Positions 1 to 8,082 of a stretch of DNA of 41,535 nt are shown in pieces. Origin of the DNA: Sphingomonas sp. (GTDB taxonomy: Bacteria; Pseudomonadota; Alphaproteobacteria; Sphingomonadales; Sphingomonadaceae); NCBI GenBank assembly GCA_002707985.1, contig PAOI01000042.1, forward strand, positions 1 to 41,535, read 5' to 3'. Below the pieces are notes generated by a model. It did not search any database. It had not been told where the DNA came from and was given only the letters and a program-made list of their open reading frames with translations. Within the stretch, counting starts at the first letter, position 1. Every line of letters starts with the position of its first letter. Position numbers and translations under genes: made by a program.

Positions 1-833
1 AAGGTAACCCCTTCCGCCTGATGGAGCGCGATCAGCCGGTCCGGAAGGTAGCGGCCGGGATAGACCTGCTTCACCCCCATCAGCGTGGCGACATAGGGCA
101 GGCCCCAGGCGTGGACATGGAACATCGGCGTCAGCGGCATATAGACATCGCTGTGGATCAGCTTCTGATGCTCAGGCCGGGTCGCGAATGCCGCCATCAC
201 CGCAAGCGTATGCAGAACCAGCTGGCGATGGCTGAACGCCACGGGCTTGGGCAGTCCGGTCGTGCCCGTGGTGTGGAATGTCGTGGCGATGACATTCTCG
301 TCGAAGTCGCCAAAGCTGTGGAGATCGTCGCCATCCGCCAGCAGCGTCTCATAGTCGCCGTCGGCGGCAATCTGACAGGCGGCCACACCGTCATGCGTCG
401 AGATCCAGCGCTCGATCTGCGTAACATCGATCTTCAGCTTTTCGACCAGCGGTTCGAAATCGACGTGGAACAGGAGAAGGCGAGCGCCGCTGTCCTGCAG
501 CGTATAGGCGATCTGCTCGGGCGAGAGACGGACGTTCACGGTCTGCAGCACCGCGCCGAGCATCGGCACGGCGAAATAGGCTTCGAGATAGCGATGGCTG
601 TCCCAGTCCATCACCGCGACGGTGTCGCCCGGTCCGATGCCCAGCTCCGTCAGTACGGCGCCCAGCCGCCCCACTCGCCGCGCCAGTTCGTCATAGCCGT
701 GACGGCGGCCATCCGAGCCGACGATTTCGTTGCCGCTTCGGGTGTCGACAGCGCTTTGCAACAGGTGCCGGATGAGCAACGGATAGGCGTAAGCCTCGCT
801 TGCCGGTTGCGCGAAACGATAGCCCTGGCTCAT
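1..833 (-). CDS. Acyl-CoA ligase (AMP-binding enzyme), N-terminal part, cut by window edge
   Basis: Adenylate-forming ligase that would activate a carboxylic acid with ATP and join it to coenzyme A. The visible 277 residues start MSQGYRF and hold the ATP-binding loop TTGTTGLPK at residues 188-196, followed by the conserved block MPLTPMFHVHAWG near 232-243. The family is about 520-560 residues, so roughly half lies beyond base 1, including the C-terminal hinge and lid. The start ATG at 833 shares an ATGA overlap with the stop of the upstream hydrolase, which fixes the start and indicates translational coupling. It is the last visible gene of the minus-strand run and is paralogous to the complete ligase at 20703-22292. 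In context it probably activates an acid released by the upstream esterases. The acyl substrate cannot be predicted; medium/long-chain or aromatic acids are possible. Confidence 0.9.
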   Translation of the reverse strand, partial: MSQGYRFAQPASEAYAYPLLIRHLLQSAVDTRSGNEIVGSDGRRHGYDELARRVGRLGAVLTELGIGPGDTVAVMDWDSHRYLEAYFAVPMLGAVLQTVNVRLSPEQIAYTLQDSGARLLLFHVDFEPLVEKLKIDVTQIERWISTHDGVAACQIAADGDYETLLADGDDLHSFGDFDENVIATTFHTTGTTGLPKPVAFSHRQLVLHTLAVMAAFATRPEHQKLIHSDVYMPLTPMFHVHAWGLPYVATLMGVKQVYPGRYLPDRLIALHQAEGVT

Positions 834-2179
834 TGCGGGCTCGCTTCAGGCTTGGCACCGGTCTCGACCCACTGGCGGAGCGCATTCCATGCCTCCAGCG
901 TCTGCGCATTGTCGAAACCGCAATGCGTGTAGCCCTCCACACCGCCGATCGGCAACGGAGCCCGGGTGGCGGGCACTCCATATTGCACGAGGTAACCGGT
1001 GCGCCCGGCGTTAGCCACCACCGCCGCAAGCGCCTCTTCCTGCGCATAGGGAACCAGGGAATCGATGCGATTGTGCATCGTCACCAGCGGCGTCGCGATC
1101 CGGCCCGTCGCGCTGTGCCAGCGCTGTAGATAGGCCAGCGCCTGCGGGGAGGCTGCGACCCGCTGAACGTCGCGATTGACCGCTTCCTCTTCCTCTGCGG
1201 AGAGGCCGGGCACCACATAGGTCTTGCCGATATTGCCATAGACCCAGCCGCCTGTGGTCGCTGTCATATCCTCTGCGCCGAGCGCGGCGGTGACGAGCGG
1301 GAAAGCAAGTGCTGCGGCGTCATTCGCGAACCCGCCCACGCCGGTGACCGCACGGACGATTTTTGCCTCGCGCCCGTTCGGATCCTTTTGCGCCGCGGCC
1401 CAAAGCGCCAGCGGCGGGGGGGCGACCTTGCCGATCTGCCCGAAGACATAGGCCTGGGCGAGTGCATCGGGCGTACCCGCAGGAGGCTCGGGCGCGATTG
1501 CGTTGCGACGAACATCCTGTTCGCCGGGCAGGGCATAGGGCGTGCCCTTTGTCAGGACATTATAAACGAGGCGCATGTCGATCAGGCGACCGAGCAGCTC
1601 CTGCCAATCAGCGACCACGCCGCACCGGGCGAAGCCGCCAGCAAAGGCATCGGGATACATTTCCAGCAGCGTGACGACGATGCTGCCGCCCATCGAATCG
1701 CCCATCACATAGATGCGCTTGCCGCCCAGCGCCGCGACGAAGTCGCGCAGCCGCTTGGTGTTCGTCACGCCGGTTTCGACGCCGAGACCCGCCTTGTCAT
1801 AGGCGCTGTGGCCGACCGCGAAGCCCTGGCCATAGGCATTGCCGAGCAGCCCCGATCCCGGAGCCTTGGCGACGGGGTCGGTCGCGACGGCCACCGGCGT
1901 GCCGGGGGTGGAATAGCCATGGGCGTACAGCAATGCGTCGCCGCTCCAGCCTTCGGGTATCGCCAGCGCGAACTGATTGCCCGCCAGCTTTGCTTCCAGG
2001 ATGATGCCGCCGTTCGGCGCTTCCTTGATCGTGACATCGGTTGCGCCCAGTCGCGTGGCGCGTTCCGCCAGATCGGTTTGGGCCTGTGTCTGCTGCGGCA
2101 ACCGGGCGTCGGTAGCCGGTGCTACAGTCGCGATGAGCAGCAGCGGCGCAACGGCGAGGGTCAGGTGGCGACGGATCAT
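830..2179 (-). CDS. Secreted alpha/beta-hydrolase (esterase-like), paralogue of the gene at 6714
   Basis: Predicted exported alpha/beta-hydrolase of 449 residues. Residues 1-22 form a signal peptide (MIRRHLTLAVAPLLL start, Ala-rich end). Catalytic elements are visible in order: oxyanion region AHGYSTPG near 86-93, nucleophile elbow GDSMGGS with Ser162, probable acid Asp373 in RIDSLVP and His419 in GYTHCGF. Cys186 (ARCGVV) and Cys420, directly after the catalytic His, are also found in the paralogue and could form a disulfide. An insert of about 150 residues between strand 6 and the acid probably forms a lid. The start at 2179 overlaps the stop of the HSL esterase in an ATGA. The substrate is unknown; ester hydrolysis in the periplasm is the likeliest role. 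It is not a classical tannase because the residue before Ser162 is Asp, not Cys. Confidence 0.85.
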   Translation of the reverse strand: MIRRHLTLAVAPLLLIATVAPATDARLPQQTQAQTDLAERATRLGATDVTIKEAPNGGIILEAKLAGNQFALAIPEGWSGDALLYAHGYSTPGTPVAVATDPVAKAPGSGLLGNAYGQGFAVGHSAYDKAGLGVETGVTNTKRLRDFVAALGGKRIYVMGDSMGGSIVVTLLEMYPDAFAGGFARCGVVADWQELLGRLIDMRLVYNVLTKGTPYALPGEQDVRRNAIAPEPPAGTPDALAQAYVFGQIGKVAPPPLALWAAAQKDPNGREAKIVRAVTGVGGFANDAAALAFPLVTAALGAEDMTATTGGWVYGNIGKTYVVPGLSAEEEEAVNRDVQRVAASPQALAYLQRWHSATGRIATPLVTMHNRIDSLVPYAQEEALAAVVANAGRTGYLVQYGVPATRAPLPIGGVEGYTHCGFDNAQTLEAWNALRQWVETGAKPEASPQ

Positions 2180-3231
2180 CGATCATTCCTTTCCAGTGGG
2201 TGGGTGCCGAGATGCCGGTCAAAGAATGCCGCGATCAGGCGATAGGCCTCGATCGATTCGGGCATGTCCGGCCACATGAAGAAGGCGTGGGGCAGGCCAT
2301 CGAAGAGCTGGAGCTCGCTTGCGACCCCGGCTGCGGCGAGGCGGCGATGGGCCAGCGTGAGCGCACTTGCGGCGAAATCCCGCCCGCCCGCCAGCAACAG
2401 CGTCGGCGGCATCGCTCTGATCTCGGCTTCAGAGCCGAGCGGATAGGCGCGCCCATCCTCGGGCGCCACGCCCGCCATATAGGGGTTGGGGATCGTTGGC
2501 GGCAGCGCCGGCACCGCCAGGGGCTCGCCGCCGGTGATCGGCCCGGCCAGAAAGGGACTATCGCCCGAATAGGTGGCACCGGTTCCGCAGAAGGTGCCGA
2601 TTGCACCGGGAGCTGGCAGGCCTTCACCGCGGATCCAGGCGGTCGCCTGAGCCGTAATCACACCGCCTGCCGAACAGCCATAGATGCCGATATTCTCCGG
2701 GCGATATTGCTTGAGCAGCGCGCGATATACGGCGGTGACGTCTTCCGAAGCGGCCGGATAGCGATTCTCCGGCGCGAGACGATAGTCGACGGTGACGACC
2801 TTCACCCGCATCGTCGCGGCGATCGGAATTGCCTCGACCAGCGCGCCGCTTCCCGATCCCCACATGAACGCACCGCCATGGACATTGATCAGGACGCGTT
2901 CGGCATTGGCCGGCGCGACGCCCTCATCCGGCATGACGACATCGACCGCGACACCGCCGATCGTCTCACGCGCCCAATGCGTGGCGAAGCGGCTGCGCAT
3001 CTCCGCAAGACGGCGGTCATTCCAGGCCTGATAAAAGGCGCGCTGTCCCGCCAGATCGTTTGCAATCTCCCTGGGCGCGCTTTCATCCTTCATCCGCACG
3101 AGAATGTGCTGCGCTTCCCCGCTGAGCTGGTTGGAGGGGGGCAGGGTAAAGGCGGGGACCTGAACCTCCTGCGCAAGCGCAGGCGAACCGAGCAGGGCGA
3201 TCAGCATCGCGGCGGCGAGCAGGAATCTCAT
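2176..3231 (-). CDS. Secreted HSL-family (alpha/beta-hydrolase fold 3) esterase
   Basis: Carboxylic ester hydrolase of the hormone-sensitive-lipase type, 351 residues. The signal peptide is MRFLLAAAMLIALLGSPALA with cleavage likely after residue 20. The HSL oxyanion motif HGG is at 118-120, the nucleophile elbow GCSAGG at 185-190 (Ser187), the acid Asp285 in GGRDF and His315 in DGLPHAF. The order VDYRLAPENRYPAA after the oxyanion motif is typical of the family. It is next to and clearly paralogous with the 322-residue esterase upstream, which suggests tandem duplication. ATGA overlaps link it to both neighbours. By context it removes acyl groups from a substrate also attacked by the GH1 glucosidases; the acyl chain is unknown. 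It could equally act on another small ester in the periplasm. Confidence 0.88.
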   Translation of the reverse strand: MRFLLAAAMLIALLGSPALAQEVQVPAFTLPPSNQLSGEAQHILVRMKDESAPREIANDLAGQRAFYQAWNDRRLAEMRSRFATHWARETIGGVAVDVVMPDEGVAPANAERVLINVHGGAFMWGSGSGALVEAIPIAATMRVKVVTVDYRLAPENRYPAASEDVTAVYRALLKQYRPENIGIYGCSAGGVITAQATAWIRGEGLPAPGAIGTFCGTGATYSGDSPFLAGPITGGEPLAVPALPPTIPNPYMAGVAPEDGRAYPLGSEAEIRAMPPTLLLAGGRDFAASALTLAHRRLAAAGVASELQLFDGLPHAFFMWPDMPESIEAYRLIAAFFDRHLGTHPLERNDR

Positions 3232-4196
3232 TGTGTCTCCTCCAGGCGCCCGCGAAAGAAACGCGCCATCGCGGCGAAGGCGGCGTCGGTCTCGGGGGCG
3301 TCGATATAGCTCCAGAAAGCGTGGGGCAGGCCGTCGAACAGGGTGAGGTTCGAGGGCACGTCCGCGGCATCCAGCGCGCGGCAGAAATCGGCGGTGGCAC
3401 TCAGCAGGAAGTCACGGCCGCTGGTGAGGCACAGTGTCGGCGGCCATCCCGCGAGCGGGCCCCTTCCCGGCGAGATCAGCGGGTCGGCCGGGTCGCGTGT
3501 GCCCGCGTACAGCGCGACCAGTGCCGCGACCGATGCGGGATCGAGGAACAGCGACATGCTGTCGCCGGGTCGGGTCAGATCTGCGGTGCCCGAGAAGAAC
3601 CCGAGCGCGGCGGGCTGTGGGAGATTCTCGGAACGCACTCTCGCCACCAGTTCGGCAGCCAGAATCGCTCCGGCAGAGGTGCCGTAAAGCCCGATGCGCC
3701 TGGCGGGACGCTCCGCCAGCAATGCGCGATAGACCGCGAGCGCATCGTCCACCGCCGCCGGGAATATATGCTCGGGCGCGAGGCGATAGCGGACCGCGAC
3801 GACGCGATACCCGGTGAGCCCGGCGACTGCCGCATTCTCCGTGATCGAGCCCGAATCGACGAGGAAGCCGCCGCCGTGAAGATTGAGCAGCACCGGCGCA
3901 TCCGCGCGCATGTCGACGGGCGTGAAAACCCGGACAGCGACTCCGGCGATCTCCGCATCGGCCATTTGCACGCCGTAGCGCCGAAGCCGGGGCTGGCCGA
4001 TCTCCTGCTGGATCGCCTCGGCCCTGATGCGCCGGCCCTCGATCGAGGCGGGCTCCGGCGGACGCGCATCGTTCGCGGCGAGCCCGGCGCGCGCTTCGGG
4101 CGACAGTTCGTCGGGCCAGGGCGCGGTGACGAGCTGTGCCGTTGCGGGCGTTGCGGCGAACAGCGCGGCCGCCGCCAATGCAATACGCATGATCAT
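3228..4196 (-). CDS. Secreted HSL-family esterase, tandem paralogue
   Basis: HSL-type alpha/beta-hydrolase of 322 residues with a short signal peptide (MIMRIALAAAALFAATPATA). HGGGF at 108-112 forms the oxyanion hole, GTSAGA at 172-177 carries nucleophile Ser174, Asp262 lies in SGRDF and His292 in DGLPHAF, so the full catalytic triad is present. VRYRLAPEHIFPAA after the oxyanion motif matches the family. It overlaps the downstream esterase (3228-3231) and the upstream GH1 gene (4193-4196) by four bases each. The pair 2176/3228 shares the ends and motif spacing but differs in the middle, as expected for diverged duplicates with different acyl preferences. ATG at 4196 is followed by another ATG at codon 3, so the start could be six bases later. 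Confidence 0.88.
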   Translation of the reverse strand: MIMRIALAAAALFAATPATAQLVTAPWPDELSPEARAGLAANDARPPEPASIEGRRIRAEAIQQEIGQPRLRRYGVQMADAEIAGVAVRVFTPVDMRADAPVLLNLHGGGFLVDSGSITENAAVAGLTGYRVVAVRYRLAPEHIFPAAVDDALAVYRALLAERPARRIGLYGTSAGAILAAELVARVRSENLPQPAALGFFSGTADLTRPGDSMSLFLDPASVAALVALYAGTRDPADPLISPGRGPLAGWPPTLCLTSGRDFLLSATADFCRALDAADVPSNLTLFDGLPHAFWSYIDAPETDAAFAAMARFFRGRLEETQ

Positions 4197-5416
4197 CGGC
4201 GCATCCTCACTTCATGGGCATATAGCTGCGCGCTCGGCTTGGCGGTCCGGGTGAAGTCGGCGCGATCGACGGCGAACAGCCCGAAATGCTGCGAATAGCC
4301 GCGGCGCCATTCGAAATTGTCGAGCAACGACCAGTGGATATAGCCGAGTACAGGCACACCGCTGTCCCGCGCCGCATCCAGCGACGCGAGCGCCGCAGGG
4401 ATATAGCGCGCTCGCTGGCTGTCGTCGTCGGCGGCGATGCCATTCTCGGTTACGAGTACCGGAAGGCCCGTTTCCGCATGCGCATGCGTGATCGCCGCGC
4501 CGAGCGCCTGCGGATAATATTCCTCACCGCTTTCGGTCCGTTCGGCGTCCTCCGGAACCGGCAGCACGGCCGTCGCCCCTAAGCGGATGCGGCCATAGGT
4601 CTGAACCCCGATGAAATCGTCGTCGCGCGCGGCAGCGAAGAACGGCGCTTCGGCGAATTGCCGATACGCCGCCAGACCGCTTGCGCTCCCCACCGCCTGA
4701 GCGTCGGGTATGGCAAGGCTCATCCCGACCTGAACCGAGGATCGCGCTGCCTTCCATTCCTGCCGGGCGGCGCGGTGGCCCGCGAGGAGGTGCGCGAGAG
4801 CGTCGTCCTCTCCGCGCGAATATACCCAGACAGCAAAGCGATCCGATCCGCTTTCGCGCGCAGCCTCGGCCAGCATCGCATCCAGTCCCGCGCGCGTCGC
4901 ATCCGCGAGCGGTGTCGCGGTCCAGCGTCCCATAAGCGGCAGATTGGGTTCGTTGAAAGTGATGACATGCGACACGAGCGGCGCGAGCCGACGCGCCGCT
5001 CGTTCGGCAAAGCGAGCGAACCGCGCGGGTGCTTCGGAGGCGCTCCATCCCCCCAAAGCCGCGAACCAGCGTGGGCTGGTGAAATGACTGAGCGTGACAA
5101 CCGGCGCGAGCCCAGCGTCGCCGCAGGCCGCCGCCACCCGGGCATAATGGTCGAACCATGCTTCGCTGAATTCACCGGGGGCGGGCTCGATCCGCGACCA
5201 TTCGATCGAGAAGCGAAAACAGTTCAGACCCAGAGCGGCGGCAATCTCGACATCCTCGCGCCAGCGGTGGAGGCTGTCACAGGCATCTCCCGAAGGTTCG
5301 GTGAAGCGCGTGTTCCTCACCTGCTCGAGCAGCCAGATATCGGCGTTGAAATTATTACCCTCGACCTGATGCCCGGCAGTCGCGACGCCCCAAAGAAAAG
5401 CCGATCGGTCGCGCAT
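4193..5416 (-). CDS. Glycoside hydrolase family 1 beta-glucosidase without signal peptide
   Basis: Retaining beta-glycosidase of GH1, 407 residues. The acid/base Glu156 is in TFNEPN and the nucleophile Glu324 in LVTENG; the family N-terminal block FLWGVATAGHQVEGN is at 8-22 and the aglycone-side block HWSLLDNFEW at 361-370. The start ATG at 5416 was chosen because it directly precedes the conserved N-terminus and forms a TGATG overlap with the stop of the upstream GH1 gene; the reading frame stays open further upstream, but that part looks like a shadow of the neighbouring gene. No export signal is seen, unlike the second GH1, so it may act in the cytoplasm. It is somewhat shorter than typical GH1 enzymes (about 440-480). 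The expected reaction is release of a terminal beta-linked glucose or related sugar. Confidence 0.92.
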   Translation of the reverse strand: MRDRSAFLWGVATAGHQVEGNNFNADIWLLEQVRNTRFTEPSGDACDSLHRWREDVEIAAALGLNCFRFSIEWSRIEPAPGEFSEAWFDHYARVAAACGDAGLAPVVTLSHFTSPRWFAALGGWSASEAPARFARFAERAARRLAPLVSHVITFNEPNLPLMGRWTATPLADATRAGLDAMLAEAARESGSDRFAVWVYSRGEDDALAHLLAGHRAARQEWKAARSSVQVGMSLAIPDAQAVGSASGLAAYRQFAEAPFFAAARDDDFIGVQTYGRIRLGATAVLPVPEDAERTESGEEYYPQALGAAITHAHAETGLPVLVTENGIAADDDSQRARYIPAALASLDAARDSGVPVLGYIHWSLLDNFEWRRGYSQHFGLFAVDRADFTRTAKPSAQLYAHEVRMRR

Positions 5417-6717
5417 CACGTTTGCGTTCCGCCCGCACGAGCGACGTTGCCGAGCAACCGCGCGCTCGGCTTGGGGGTGCGCCTGAAACTGGTGCGATCG
5501 ACCGCGACGAGCCCGAATTTGGGCCCGTAGCCGGACAGCCATTCGAAATTGTCGAGCAACGACCAGTGGATATAGCCGAGCACCGGCACTCCGTCCGCGC
5601 GGGCCTGCTCGACGGAGGCGACCGCCTCCGGAATGAAGCGAACCCGGAGCGAATCGTCGCTGGCGTCGATGCCGTTCTCCGTCACCAGCACCGGCTTGCC
5701 GGTGGCGGCATGCGCATAGCGGACGACATTCCCGATTGCCGCGGGATACCATTGCTTGCCGTCGGCCCCCTTCGGGGCATCTGCAGGCGCCGGAACATCG
5801 CGATCACGGCCGACAAAGGCGCGGCCATAGGTCTGCACGCCGACGAAATCGTCCCGGTCCATCACTGCGAAGAACGGGCCATAGATTTCGGCGCGCTTGC
5901 GTTCGATCCCGCTATCGGGGCCCACCGGCACATTGTCGGGAATGGCCAGGCTCAGGCCGACGGGCAGGTCGCTGCGCGCCGCCTTGATCGCTTCGCGTCC
6001 GGCCACGTGCGCGGCGGTGATGCCGGGAATCATCGGCGCGGGATCGCCGGCGTTCAGTACCGAGAAACGGTCCGATCCGCTCGCTTTCGCCGCTGCCGCG
6101 ACGCACGCTGCCACTCTTGCTTCGAACTCGGGCGGCGGCGGGCTGATCGCCCAACGTCCCCCAAGGGCCAGATTCGGCTCGTTGAAGGTCACCGCATGGC
6201 TGATCCCGTCAGCCATGGCGCGTGCCACCTTGTCGCAATAGCGCGCGAACAGGTCGGCGGCGTCGCGCTGCTCCCATCCGCCTGCTGCCGCGAACCAGCG
6301 CGGCGTGGTGAAATGATTGAACGTGACGACCGGAGCCAGCCCCTGGTCCCGGCAATGATCGACCATCGCTTTGTAATGATCGAGAAAGGCCTGGCTGAAC
6401 TGCCCCCGGGCGGGCTCGATCCTCGGCCATTCGACCGAGAAGCGATAGCAGTTGAGTCCAAGCGCCTTGACGATGGCAATGTCCTCGCGCCAGCGGTGAA
6501 GGCTGTCGCAGGCATCCCCTGACGGTTCGGCAAAGACGCTGGGCTGCACCTGTTCCAGAAGCCAGATATCGGCCGAGACGTTGTTGCCTTCCACCTGGTG
6601 CCCGGCGGTTGCCGCGCCCCATAGGAAGGAGCTCTCCCCCCTGGCGCGAGCCGGCAGTGCCGCCACGGCGGTCGCGGCCATGCCGAGGCCGAGAACATCG
6701 CGCCGATCGACCCTCAT
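5416..6717 (-). CDS. Tat-exported glycoside hydrolase family 1 beta-glucosidase
   Basis: GH1 beta-glycosidase of 433 residues. The N-terminus MRVDRRDVLGLGMAATAVAA has a twin-arginine pair followed by a hydrophobic stretch and ALPARARG, fitting a Tat signal peptide and periplasmic location. Catalytic Glu180 (TFNEPN) and Glu347 (LVTENG) are present, and GYIHWSLLDNFEW is conserved near the C-terminus. ATG at 6717 gives an ATGA overlap with the stop of the upstream hydrolase. It is strongly similar to the GH1 gene just downstream, so the two arose by duplication and now differ in predicted location. Together they could remove sugars from a glycoside on both sides of the inner membrane. The sugar and aglycone are not determined by the sequence seen here. 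Confidence 0.92.
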   Translation of the reverse strand: MRVDRRDVLGLGMAATAVAALPARARGESSFLWGAATAGHQVEGNNVSADIWLLEQVQPSVFAEPSGDACDSLHRWREDIAIVKALGLNCYRFSVEWPRIEPARGQFSQAFLDHYKAMVDHCRDQGLAPVVTFNHFTTPRWFAAAGGWEQRDAADLFARYCDKVARAMADGISHAVTFNEPNLALGGRWAISPPPPEFEARVAACVAAAAKASGSDRFSVLNAGDPAPMIPGITAAHVAGREAIKAARSDLPVGLSLAIPDNVPVGPDSGIERKRAEIYGPFFAVMDRDDFVGVQTYGRAFVGRDRDVPAPADAPKGADGKQWYPAAIGNVVRYAHAATGKPVLVTENGIDASDDSLRVRFIPEAVASVEQARADGVPVLGYIHWSLLDNFEWLSGYGPKFGLVAVDRTSFRRTPKPSARLLGNVARAGGTQT

Positions 6718-8078
6718 TGTACCGCCTCCGGCCCCGGTTTCCGGCCGGTATTGACCCAATTGCGCATTGCTTCGAACGCGGCGATGTTCTGCTCCGGCGA
6801 GAACCCGCAATGCGTATAGCCTTCCAGGCCGCCCGGAAGCGGAAACCGGGTAGGGGGCACGGCATATTGGGCTAGGCGCGCGCCGTTGCCTGCGCGTGCG
6901 ACGACACGGCCAAGGCCTTCCGACTGGGCGAACGGCACCAGCGCGTCGATCGTCTGGTGCACGGTAACGAGCGGCACGCGGAATCGGCCCGTTGCCTGAT
7001 GCCAGCGCCGTGCATAGGCGACTGCCTTCGGATTCGCGGAATAGCGCTGCATCCGGCGATTGAAATCGGCCTGTTCCGCCGCATTCATCTCCGGAGGGGC
7101 ATAGTCCTTGCCGATGTTGCCGATCGGCAATCCGCCCATGGTCGCGACGATATCGTCCATCCCGAGCAACGCCGAATAGAGCGGCGCGCCGAGCGCAGCG
7201 GGATCGGGCGCGAAGCCGCCCACTGCGGCGACCTGGCGAATGATCCGCGCTTCGGCACCATCCGGGTTGGCCTTCGCCGCCTGAAACAGGGCCAGGATCG
7301 GCATCAGCACCTTCATCTTCTGCGCTTCGCGAAACGCATCGCCGGGCGTGGCGTCACCGGCGGGCGGAACGACCGGCAGTGCCGAGCGCGTCACGTCCTT
7401 GTCGCCCGGCAGGGCATAGGGCGTGCCTTCGGTGAGCAGATTATAGGCACCGCGCATGTCCACCAACTGCTGGAACAGCGGCAGCCAGCCCTCGGTAACG
7501 CCGCACATCGAAACGGCCCCGGAGAATTTGCGGGGATATCGTTCGATCAGCGCCATCACGATGCTGCCGCCCATCGATCCGCCCACGGCATAGAACCGCG
7601 TGGCGCCGAGCTGCTGCGCCAGCGCGCGCAGGCGTATGCTGTTCCTCGCTCCGCTCTCGGTCGCGATGCCTGTCTTGTCGAAGGCCGCGATGCCGCTGGC
7701 GACCCCCTCGGCGTAGAGGTGCTTGAACAGGCCGCCCCCCGGATCTTGCGCGATCGGATCGCGGGGCACGGTCGGGGTGCCGCCGGGCAGCGAATATCCC
7801 TGCCCGAACAACACCATCTCGCCGGTCCAGTTGGGCGGCAACGTCAGAACGAAGGCCCGGCCCGCAAGATTGCCGTTGACGATCATCCCGCCATCCGGGC
7901 CGGCGCTCGGCGCGAGTTCGGTCGCGCCGGCAGCCCGGGCCCTGGCCAGCAATGCCGCCTGAGCCGTGGAGGGGACGAACGCGGCGTCCTGGAACGATAC
8001 GCTCGTCGGCGCGGACTGGGCGCCGGTCATTGCCGTGGCGAGCACGGTCAATGAAAGGGCAGCAGCGATACGCATCAT
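6714..8078 (-). CDS. Secreted alpha/beta-hydrolase (esterase-like), paralogue of the gene at 830
   Basis: Predicted exported alpha/beta-hydrolase, 454 residues from ATG at 8078 (MMRIAAALSLTVLATAMTGA signal peptide; ATG at 8075 is an equal alternative). Ser168 is in GGSMGGS, Asp378 in TIDALVP and His423 in GYTHCGF. Cys192 (SMCGVT) and Cys424 match the two Cys of the paralogue at 830-2179. FGQGYSLPGG near 91-100 replaces AHGYSTPG as the oxyanion region. The start lies four bases after the stop of the TonB receptor, so the enzyme is first in line after the uptake protein. A longer reading frame to 8129 overlaps the receptor and places basic residues ahead of the signal peptide, so it was not used. 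The substrate is unknown; hydrolysis of an ester of the imported compound is inferred. Confidence 0.85.
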   Translation of the reverse strand: MMRIAAALSLTVLATAMTGAQSAPTSVSFQDAAFVPSTAQAALLARARAAGATELAPSAGPDGGMIVNGNLAGRAFVLTLPPNWTGEMVLFGQGYSLPGGTPTVPRDPIAQDPGGGLFKHLYAEGVASGIAAFDKTGIATESGARNSIRLRALAQQLGATRFYAVGGSMGGSIVMALIERYPRKFSGAVSMCGVTEGWLPLFQQLVDMRGAYNLLTEGTPYALPGDKDVTRSALPVVPPAGDATPGDAFREAQKMKVLMPILALFQAAKANPDGAEARIIRQVAAVGGFAPDPAALGAPLYSALLGMDDIVATMGGLPIGNIGKDYAPPEMNAAEQADFNRRMQRYSANPKAVAYARRWHQATGRFRVPLVTVHQTIDALVPFAQSEGLGRVVARAGNGARLAQYAVPPTRFPLPGGLEGYTHCGFSPEQNIAAFEAMRNWVNTGRKPGPEAVQ

Positions 8079-8082
8079 GCGC

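Noticed and set aside
830..2179. Assignment as tannase/feruloyl esterase
   Set aside because: The nucleophile Ser162 is preceded by Asp rather than Cys, so the CS-D-HC motif is incomplete; only the HC part is present.
4193..5752. 519-residue version of the cytoplasmic GH1 gene
   Set aside because: The first 112 residues overlap the upstream GH1 gene in another frame, are Arg-rich and unlike GH1; the ATG at 5416 starts right at the conserved N-terminus.
6957..8054. Long plus-strand open frame opposite the hydrolase at 6714
   Set aside because: It is rich in His, Arg and Gly with no recognisable motif, has no ribosome site, and lies fully opposite a gene with a complete catalytic triad. Similar frames at 2200-3309, 3231-4298, 26829-28208, 28710-30248 and 31411-33126 were dismissed for the same reason.
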